Shown here: one piece after another, positions 1 to 5,079 of the stretch
How the letters are laid out: each line of letters opens with the position of its first letter
How positions within the stretch are numbered: the stretch's first letter is position 1
Assembly: GCA_900556285.1 (NCBI GenBank)
Contig: USOF01000116.1
Location: 1 to 5,079 of the forward strand
DNA: 5,079 nt
Origin: an uncultured Collinsella sp.
Lineage (GTDB): Bacteria > Actinomycetota > Coriobacteriia > Coriobacteriales > Coriobacteriaceae
Reading direction: 5' to 3'
The notes under the pieces: generated by a model
Databases searched by the model: none
What the model saw: only the letters and a program-made list of their open reading frames with translations
Told to the model about the DNA's origin: nothing
Made by a program: the position numbers and the translations under genes

Positions 1-31
1 AGCCGAAGGCCACATTAAGTGGCCTTCGGCT
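1..31. terminator. Perfect 13-bp hairpin at the window edge, possible terminator
   Basis: Bases 1-13 are perfectly complementary to bases 19-31, with a 5-base loop (ATTAA) between them. The stem is GC-rich, as in intrinsic terminators. On the plus strand no T-run follows (CGTGCGG). On the minus strand the bases that would form the T-run lie beyond the window edge and cannot be seen. It could be a second terminator behind polA, or the terminator of a gene to the left of the window. The hairpin is certain as a sequence feature; its role is inferred. Confidence 0.55.
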
Positions 32-143
32 CGTGCGGAATCTACGAAAAACTTACCCGTGTCGTCCGGCCAGGTCCTAGGTTGCCTTGCTTGCCGCATG
101 GATGGCGTCTTGGCGTCTGGATACTTGGCTGATAGTTTGGAAT

Positions 144-177
144 GAAGGGGGCTCCTTGTTGGCAAGGAGCCCCCTTC
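144..177. terminator. Strong 15-bp hairpin behind polA, likely terminator
   Basis: Bases 144-158 pair perfectly with 163-177 around a 4-base loop (TTGG). This very stable stem starts 33 bases past the polA stop codon, so it is probably the polA transcription terminator. On the polA (minus) strand the tail is only weakly U-rich (ATTCCAAAC). On the plus strand the tail is better (TGTTTTGGTT), so the element may work in both directions and could also stop a plus-strand transcript entering from the left. Confidence 0.75.
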
Positions 178-210
178 TGTTTTGGTTACTTTGGGGTTGT
201 TGGTATGTCT

Positions 211-2961
211 TTACTTGGCATCGGCCCAGGTTATGCCGGTGCTGGCTTCGGCGATTAGGGGAACGCGGAGGTCCACTACGTGCTCCATGACGTCGCGGAC
301 CATGGTGGTTAGGCGCTCGACTTCGTCGATGGGGCACTCAAAGTCCAGTTCGTCGTGCACTTGCAGGATCATGTGGGCGGCAAAGCCTTCTTCTTCCAGG
401 CGACGACTTACGCGGGCCATGGCGATCTTGATGATGTCTGCTGCGGTGCCCTGCATGGGATGGTTCATGGCCGTGCGCTCGCCAAAGCCGCGGAGTTGCG
501 GGTTTTTGGCCTTGAGCTCGGGAATATGGCGTCTGCGGCCATACATGGTCTCGGCGTAGCCCGTCTGCTTGGCGCGTGCCACCACGTTGTCGAGGAACGT
601 GCGCACGCCCGGGTAGGCCTCGTAGTAGCGGTCGATCATGTCGCGTGCCTCGGCCATCGAGATATGCAGCGACTGCGACAGGCCGTAGGCCTGCTGGCCA
701 TACACGATGCCAAAGTTCACGGCCTTGGCGCGACTGCGCAAGTCGGGCGTTACCTCGGACACCGGCACGCCAAACACGCGCGCGGCCGTCTCGGCATGAA
801 AGTCCTCACCCTCGTTAAAGGCGCGCACCAGGTGCTCGTCTCCCGAAAGATGCGCCAGCAAACGCAACTCAATCTGCGAGTAGTCCACCGCCAAAAAGAC
901 GCTTCCCTCGCCCGCCGAGAACGCCGTCTTGACGGTACGCCCCAGCTCCGAGCGCGTCGGAATGTTTTGCAGATTGGGGTCGCTCGAAGACAGGCGCCCC
1001 GTCGCGGTGATGGTCTGGTTGTACGTGGTGTGCACACGCCCGTCACCACGGCGCAGCGGACCTAGCGTGTCCAGATAGGTCGACTTAATCTTGGACTTCT
1101 CACGCCAGTCCAAAATCAGGCGCACGATCTCGTGGTCGCGGGCAAGGTCGCTCAGCACCTTGGCGTTGGTCGAATAGTAGCCGCGCTTGGTCTTTTTTAG
1201 GCCCTTGGTCGGAAGCCCCATAACATCAAACAGCACGTGCGAGAGCTGCATGGGGCTGCCGATGTTAAAGGTCTCGTCGCCTGCCAGATCACGAATGCTG
1301 CGCTCGACCTCGGTGATCTGGGTCGCCAAACCCTCGGACAGGCTGCGCAGCCGATCGGGATCCACGAGCATGCCCGCGCGCTCCATCTTGGCAAGTACCG
1401 GAACGAGCGGCATCTCGATCCCATCGAACACGTTAGCGGCATTCTCGCGGGCCATGCACTCGCGCAGCGGTGCGACCAGCGCCAGTGTCAGGGCCGCAGT
1501 ACGGGCGGCTGGCACCGGAGCGTCCTCACCAGCACCCTCTGCGCCGCGCGCCGCAGGCAACGCCATCTGCAAATACGTATCGGCAAGATATGCCTCATCG
1601 AACTCGGAACGATCGGAATCCAGCAGATAGGCAGCCACCACGGTATCGAAGATGCGCGTGGAATCGACTGACAACGGGTCCATGAGCTCGGGCTCAGAAG
1701 AATCGATGGGCGAAAGCTCGTGCAGCAGCGCCTTCATATCCGGGCTCGCCACACGGCCCTCCATAAACAGGCGCGCAAGCACGCCGGCGATCACACCGTG
1801 AGCGAAGTTGAAGCCATCGACTACGGTAGTGGTACCGCCGTCGCCCTCCTCGAGCGCGAACAGGCCCTTGGACGTCGCCAACCACAGCGTGCGCGTCAGT
1901 CCAAAGAGCGCGCCCTCTTCCTTGTCGTCGTCCACCACGGCGGCGACCCACTCGCCGCCATCAATCGCGTGGGAGACCTCAGCCGCAACGGCACCAAGCG
2001 CGTCGGTATCGCCGGCGGCTGCGCGAACCATAGCAGGTATCTCAAACACACTGGAGGCAGCAGCAGCCCCGCCCTCGCCGCCGATCAGCGCCAAGAAACG
2101 GTTCTGCATGGCGGTGATACCAAGCGTGCCCAGCGCCGCGGACACTTCATCGGCAGAAAACGCCGGGAAGGACGTCGCCTCAAAGTCGAGCTCGACGGGC
2201 GCATCGGTGCGAATTGTCGCAACCTTGCGGCTCAGTAGTGCGTCGTCGATGTGTGCACGCAGGTTCTCGCCCATCTTGCCCTTGACCTCGTCGGCATGCG
2301 CGATGACTTCGTCCAAGCTACCGTACTGCGCAATGAGCGCACTCGCCTTTTTGGGGCCGATGCCCGGTACGCCGGGAATGTTGTCCGACGTATCGCCCTT
2401 TAGACCGTAAAAATCGGGCACGAGCGCCGGCGTAATGCCGTGATACAGGTCGTCCACGCTCTCGGGCGTCATGATCGCCACGTCGGACAGGCCTTTGCGG
2501 GTCGAGACAACGTTGACGTGCTCGGTCACGAGTTGATACATGTCGCGGTCGCCGGTCACCAGTAGCATGTCGCAGCCGGCCTCTTCACCCAGGCGCGCCA
2601 TGGTTCCCAGGATATCGTCGCCTTCCCAGCCCTCGGACTGCAGAATCGGCACGTTGAGCGCGGTGAGCAGCTCCTTAATCATAGGGAACTGCGCATGCAG
2701 ATCGGGGTCCATGGGCGGGCGTTGCGCCTTATACTGCGGCAGCATCTCCATGCGCACGCGCGGTTTGCCCTTGTCAAACGCCACGACCACACCGTCGGGG
2801 TTAAAGGCATCGATCATCTTAAGAAACATGTTCAGAAAGCCAAAGATCGCGTTGGTGGGGCGACCGTCCGGCGCGTTCATGGTCGGCGGCACGGCGTGGA
2901 AGGCGCGGTGCATGAGCGAGTTGCCGTCGATAACGGCAAAAGTGCGGCGCTTGTCAGACAT
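211..2961 (-). CDS. polA: DNA polymerase I (5'-nuclease, degenerate 3'-5' exonuclease, polymerase)
   Basis: Cytoplasmic family A DNA polymerase of 916 residues, full length. It fills gaps and removes RNA primers during Okazaki fragment maturation and excision repair. Residues 1 to about 300 are the FEN-like 5'-nuclease, with metal-binding acids D12, D63, E113/D115/D116, D138/D140 and D190/D193, and a helix-3-turn-helix near 196-207. Residues about 310-510 are the proofreading fold, which has lost its catalytic acids. Residues about 515-916 are the polymerase: motif A D693 and E698, motif B R742, K746, F750 and Y754, motif C H869-D870-E871. All lie 12 below their E. coli counterparts. I chose the ATG at 2959-2961 because GAGG (minus strand, 2970-2973) lies 8 bases upstream. 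A GTG 13 codons further up has no well-placed ribosome binding site. An Ala/Gly/Glu-rich stretch at 469-489 is probably a flexible loop. The gene is divergent from the aminopeptidase and appears to be transcribed alone. Confidence 0.97.
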   Translation of the reverse strand: MSDKRRTFAVIDGNSLMHRAFHAVPPTMNAPDGRPTNAIFGFLNMFLKMIDAFNPDGVVVAFDKGKPRVRMEMLPQYKAQRPPMDPDLHAQFPMIKELLTALNVPILQSEGWEGDDILGTMARLGEEAGCDMLLVTGDRDMYQLVTEHVNVVSTRKGLSDVAIMTPESVDDLYHGITPALVPDFYGLKGDTSDNIPGVPGIGPKKASALIAQYGSLDEVIAHADEVKGKMGENLRAHIDDALLSRKVATIRTDAPVELDFEATSFPAFSADEVSAALGTLGITAMQNRFLALIGGEGGAAAASSVFEIPAMVRAAAGDTDALGAVAAEVSHAIDGGEWVAAVVDDDKEEGALFGLTRTLWLATSKGLFALEEGDGGTTTVVDGFNFAHGVIAGVLARLFMEGRVASPDMKALLHELSPIDSSEPELMDPLSVDSTRIFDTVVAAYLLDSDRSEFDEAYLADTYLQMALPAARGAEGAGEDAPVPAARTAALTLALVAPLRECMARENAANVFDGIEMPLVPVLAKMERAGMLVDPDRLRSLSEGLATQITEVERSIRDLAGDETFNIGSPMQLSHVLFDVMGLPTKGLKKTKRGYYSTNAKVLSDLARDHEIVRLILDWREKSKIKSTYLDTLGPLRRGDGRVHTTYNQTITATGRLSSSDPNLQNIPTRSELGRTVKTAFSAGEGSVFLAVDYSQIELRLLAHLSGDEHLVRAFNEGEDFHAETAARVFGVPVSEVTPDLRSRAKAVNFGIVYGQQAYGLSQSLHISMAEARDMIDRYYEAYPGVRTFLDNVVARAKQTGYAETMYGRRRHIPELKAKNPQLRGFGERTAMNHPMQGTAADIIKIAMARVSRRLEEEGFAAHMILQVHDELDFECPIDEVERLTTMVRDVMEHVVDLRVPLIAEASTGITWADAK

Positions 2962-3053
2962 ATTAAATACCTCGCTTTGGGCTGGGCACGGTTTGCTCAC
3001 TCCAGTTTACACGCTCCCCGCCCCGCGGCCACCGCACATCAAGCTCCCCCGCC

Positions 3054-3088
3054 ACCGTGAGCCCACGCGTGATACGATGGCTCACGGT
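3054..3088. promoter_or_regulatory. Perfect 10-bp inverted repeat enclosing the candidate -10; possible operator
   Basis: ACCGTGAGCC (3054-3063) and GGCTCACGGT (3079-3088) are exact reverse complements separated by 15 bases. The spacer begins with CACGCGTG (3064-3071), itself a perfect 8-base palindrome, and ends with the candidate -10 hexamer. No T-run follows on either strand, so it does not look like a terminator. The predicted transcription start falls inside the right arm, so an RNA made from this promoter would lack the left arm. A protein-binding site is therefore more likely than an RNA hairpin. The symmetry is seen directly; the operator role and the regulator are inferred or unknown. 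Confidence 0.45.
3070..3078 (+). promoter_or_regulatory. Candidate extended -10 promoter for the M18 aminopeptidase gene
   Basis: TGATACGAT matches the extended -10 form TGnTAnnAT, with hexamer TACGAT at 3073-3078. No clear -35 box lies 16-18 bases upstream, which is tolerated by extended -10 promoters. Transcription would start near 3085 and give a 5' leader of roughly 43 bases before the ATG at 3128. Assigned from sequence pattern and position only. Confidence 0.4.
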
Positions 3089-3127
3089 ACATCAACCAGC
3101 ACGATCGATCCGAAAGGAGCCTGCGTC

Positions 3128-4525
3128 ATGGAGCGTCCCTGCGCATGGAAAAAGTACACGCCACAACAAGTCGAGGAGCTCGAGGAGCTTTGCCGCGGCT
3201 ATAAGCAATTTTTGAGCGAGAACAAGACCGAGCGCCTGTGCGTCAAGACCGGCATCAAGATGGCCGAGGAGGCGGGATACGTCGACCTGGAGACCGTGAT
3301 CGCCGAAGGCCGCGAGCTCAAGGCAGGCGACAAGGTGTACGCCGCCAACCACGGCAAGGACCTTATGCTCGTCAACCTGGGCACCGCACCGCTCGAGCAG
3401 GGCTTTAACATCCTGGGCGCCCACGTGGACTCGCCGCGCCTGGACCTTAAGCAGAATCCCGCCTTCGAGGCCGGCGACATGGCCTACCTCGACACGCACT
3501 ACTACGGCGGCGTCAAGAGCTACCACTGGGTGGCCTCCCCGCTTGCACTCGTGGGCGTCATCTGCAAAAAGGACGGCACCACCGTCGACATCAACATCGG
3601 CGACAAGGCAGACGATCCGGTCTTTACCATCTCCGACCTGCTGATTCACCTCTCGAGCGAGCAGATGTCCAAGCCCGCCAAGGACGCCGTCGACGCCGAG
3701 ATCCTCGACGTGATCGTGGGCGGCCGCCCCGTCAAGTTCGATGAGGACGACAAGGACGCCCCCAAGGAGCCCGTCAAGCAGATGTTCCTGGACATCCTCA
3801 AGGAGCAGTATGACGTCGAGGAGGAGGACTTCCTCTCCGCCGAGATCGAGGTCGTGCCCGCCGGCCCCGCCCGCGACATGGGCCTCGACCGCTCCATGAT
3901 TCTGGGCTATGGCCACGACGACCGCGTCTGCGCTTACCCCTCCATGCTTGCCCAGATCGACGTCGCCAACGTGGAGCGCACGAGCATCACGCTCATCGTC
4001 GACAAGGAGGAGATCGGCTCCGTGGGTGCCACCGGTATGACGAGCCGCTTCTTCGAGAACACCGTCGCCGAGATCATGACGCTCGCCGGCGAGGACAGCC
4101 CGCTGGCCCTGCGCCGCGCGCTCGCCCGCAGCCGCATGCTCTCCTCTGACGTGTCCGCCGGCTTCGACCCGGGCTATGCCGGCAAGTTCGAGACCAAGAA
4201 CGCAGCCTTCATGGGTCGCGGCCTGTGCTTCAACAAGTACACGGGCAGCCGCGGCAAGGGCGGCTCCAACGACGCCGACGCCGAGTACGTGGCCCTCGTC
4301 CGCGACATCATGGACGAGGCGGGCGTGGACTTCCAGACCTGCGAGCTCGGCCGCGTCAATGCGGGCGGCGGCGGCACCATCGCCTACATCATGGCCAAGT
4401 ACGGCATGAACGTCATCGACTCCGGCGTTGCCGTCCTGTCCATGCACGCCCTGTGGGAGGTCGCTAACAAGGCCGATATCTACGAGGCCTACCGCGGCTA
4501 CAAGGCCTTCCTCGAGCGCGCCTAA
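3128..4525 (+). CDS. apeA: M18-family metallo-aminopeptidase (aspartyl aminopeptidase type)
   Basis: A 465-residue cytoplasmic peptidase that removes N-terminal residues, classically Asp or Glu, from peptides using two metal ions. It probably works in peptide turnover and forms large oligomers like other M18 enzymes. Every expected metal or catalytic residue is visible: H99 (AHVDSPR), bridging D264 (GHDDR), general base E294 and ligand E295 (DKEEIGS), D341 (SSDVSAGFDP) and H440 (SMHALWE). Length and N-terminus resemble the clostridial 'aminopeptidase 1' (ApeA) subgroup; substrate preference cannot be read from sequence. There is no signal peptide or membrane segment. The ATG at 3128 is chosen because AGGAG at 3115-3119 lies 8 bases upstream and homology begins there. 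The same frame stays open far upstream, but that part lies antisense to polA and is not coding. It is followed after 101 bases by yaaA on the same strand. Confidence 0.94.
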   Translation: MERPCAWKKYTPQQVEELEELCRGYKQFLSENKTERLCVKTGIKMAEEAGYVDLETVIAEGRELKAGDKVYAANHGKDLMLVNLGTAPLEQGFNILGAHVDSPRLDLKQNPAFEAGDMAYLDTHYYGGVKSYHWVASPLALVGVICKKDGTTVDINIGDKADDPVFTISDLLIHLSSEQMSKPAKDAVDAEILDVIVGGRPVKFDEDDKDAPKEPVKQMFLDILKEQYDVEEEDFLSAEIEVVPAGPARDMGLDRSMILGYGHDDRVCAYPSMLAQIDVANVERTSITLIVDKEEIGSVGATGMTSRFFENTVAEIMTLAGEDSPLALRRALARSRMLSSDVSAGFDPGYAGKFETKNAAFMGRGLCFNKYTGSRGKGGSNDADAEYVALVRDIMDEAGVDFQTCELGRVNAGGGGTIAYIMAKYGMNVIDSGVAVLSMHALWEVANKADIYEAYRGYKAFLERA

Positions 4526-4536
4526 CCAACCCTTGT

Positions 4537-4609
4537 AACTTGCGGTGAAATACGGATTCATCAGGGCTTCCAACGGGGAAAGCGGTCTGTACTTCACCGC
4601 AACTTTTTT
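4537..4609 (+). terminator. Long imperfect hairpin with T6 tail between apeA and yaaA; terminator or attenuator
   Basis: TTGCGGTGAA (4540-4549) is the exact reverse complement of TTCACCGCAA (4593-4602), and T6 follows at 4604-4609. The stem continues inward past an A/C mismatch, with TACGGA (4551-4556) pairing with TCTGTA (4586-4591) through one G-U pair. Inside, GCTTCC (4566-4571) can pair with GGAAAGC (4577-4583) with one bulged A. The outer end adds two A-T pairs beyond a C/C mismatch. It is read correctly only on the plus strand and starts shortly after the apeA stop, so it most simply terminates apeA. It is unusually long and elaborate for that. It ends 5 bases before the yaaA ribosome binding site, so it could also act as an attenuator or structured leader. 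Confidence 0.65.
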
Positions 4610-4626
4610 AGCGGAAGGAGGATTCC

Positions 4627-5030
4627 GTGCTACAGGTCGTCATTTCGCCCGCCAAACAGATGCGGACAGCTCAAGATGCCTTTGACGTTTTGGGCATACC
4701 GCCTTTTGCACATCAGACGGCCCGGCTCCATCAGGCACTGCTAGGCATCGAACGCGAGGATGGCGCGGCAGGTCTTCAGGCCCTTTGGAACGTGAGCGAC
4801 AGGCTGCTTACAACGTGCCTGGATACGCTTCACGAATTTATGCCCGTCCTGAGCGATGCCGACCTCGCCGATCCCGATCTCGCGCGCCGAATCTCCCCCG
4901 CCGTCATGTCCTACCACGGCATCCAATACCAAAGCATGGCGCCCGAGGTCATGGATGCTGCACAGCTCGACTGGCTGCAAAACCATCTCTGGATCCTCTC
5001 CGGATTGTACGGATGCGTGCGGCCTATCCA
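4627..5030 (+). CDS. yaaA: YaaA family peroxide-stress protein (DUF328/UPF0246), 5' part only
   Basis: N-terminal 134 residues of a YaaA protein; the family is usually about 250 residues, so roughly half is present. In E. coli YaaA is induced by OxyR and limits free intracellular iron, and so DNA damage, during hydrogen peroxide stress; it has also been reported to bind DNA. Family marks here are the N-terminal ISPAK (residues 6-10), SYHGIQYQSM (95-104, matching the KGDVYTGL region) and HLWILSGLYGCVRP (120-133, matching HLRMLSGLYGVLRP). The start is the GTG at 4627-4629, with AAGGAGG at 4615-4621 five bases upstream. No convincing promoter lies in the 101-base gap after apeA, so it may depend on read-through. 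The true sequence ends at 5030. The frame runs on through adapter DNA to a stop at 5068-5070, and that tail (LLYTSPSPRDS) must not be counted as protein. Confidence 0.9.
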
Positions 5031-5079
5031 CTGTCTCTTATACACATCTCCGAGCCCACGAGACTCCTGAGCATCTCGT
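5031..5079 (+). other. Illumina Nextera adapter (sequencing artefact) at the contig end
   Basis: CTGTCTCTTATACACATCT (5031-5049) is the 19-base Tn5 mosaic end used in Nextera libraries. CCGAGCCCACGAGAC (5050-5064) is the read-2 adapter arm. TCCTGAGC (5065-5072) fits an 8-base i7 index, which I recall as N704. ATCTCGT (5073-5079) is the beginning of the P7 side. The order and spacing match adapter read-through exactly, so this is not a natural transposon and not part of the genome. Confidence 0.98.

Noticed and set aside
32..143. Possible small gene or RNA between the two left-hand hairpins
   Set aside because: No open frame with a plausible start and ribosome binding site is present on either strand. 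Apart from a short direct repeat of GGCGTCT I see no structure.
355..1065. A 236-codon plus-strand open frame inside polA, and several shorter ones
   Set aside because: They lie entirely opposite the conserved polymerase domain. Their translations are rich in His, Arg and Ala without any family motif, which is typical of shadow frames.
2962..3000. A GTG start for polA 13 codons upstream of the chosen ATG
   Set aside because: The extra residues do not resemble a PolA N-terminus. The only purine-rich stretch sits directly against the GTG, whereas the ATG at 2959-2961 has GAGG eight bases upstream.
3004..3009. Possible minus-strand -10 (TAAACT) for polA
   Set aside because: It matches the consensus at only four of six positions and has no -35 box at a suitable distance. 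A TG precedes it directly without the one-base gap of an extended -10. It is too weak to annotate.
2540..3127. A 196-codon upstream extension of the aminopeptidase frame
   Set aside because: Most of it lies antisense to the conserved polA 5'-nuclease region, and its translation is Ser/Arg-rich with no homology I recognise. The ATG at 3128 has an ideal ribosome binding site and matches where M18 homology begins.
3092..4597. A 501-codon open frame antisense to the aminopeptidase gene
   Set aside because: Its translation is a low-complexity Val/Gly/Ala/Asp/Leu mix with no recognisable domain. Long antisense frames are expected opposite GC-rich genes with strong third-position bias. The plus-strand gene has complete M18 catalytic motifs and a good ribosome binding site.
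5031..5049. A Tn5 mosaic end that could mark a natural transposon insertion
   Set aside because: It is followed by the synthetic Nextera read-2 arm and index rather than IS50 sequence, and it sits at the end of the contig.

Overview
The window is a short GC-rich bacterial segment with three protein genes. From left to right they are polA (DNA polymerase I, minus strand), an M18-family metallo-aminopeptidase (plus strand), and the first half of yaaA (plus strand). The GC-rich codons, the polA with a decayed proofreading domain and the clostridial-type M18 peptidase would fit a high-GC anaerobic gut actinobacterium of the Coriobacteriia (Collinsella-like). That placement is inferred from how the proteins look to me and was not tested by a search.

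Layout. Bases 1-210 hold no gene, only two perfect hairpins (1-31 and 144-177) that look like transcription terminators at the 3' side of polA. polA runs from 2961 down to 211. The 166-base gap at 2962-3127 separates the divergent starts of polA and the aminopeptidase. It contains a plausible extended -10 for the aminopeptidase, enclosed by a perfect 10-base inverted repeat. The aminopeptidase occupies 3128-4525. The 101-base gap at 4526-4626 is largely taken up by a long imperfect hairpin followed by six Ts, which ends just before the ribosome binding site of yaaA. yaaA begins at a GTG at 4627.

The right end is not biological. Bases 5031-5079 are an Illumina Nextera adapter: Tn5 mosaic end, read-2 adapter arm, an 8-base index and the start of the P7 region. 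Genuine sequence therefore stops at about 5030. The last 12 codons of the apparent yaaA reading frame, and its stop codon, are artefact. The adapter also suggests that the window is a complete small contig from a draft or metagenome assembly.

The genes are housekeeping functions: DNA repair and replication, peptide turnover and peroxide/iron stress. I see no mobile element, CRISPR array, tRNA or rRNA, and no convincing new multi-gene system. The most interesting biological signals are the two regulatory-looking intergenic structures, at 3054-3088 and 4537-4609.
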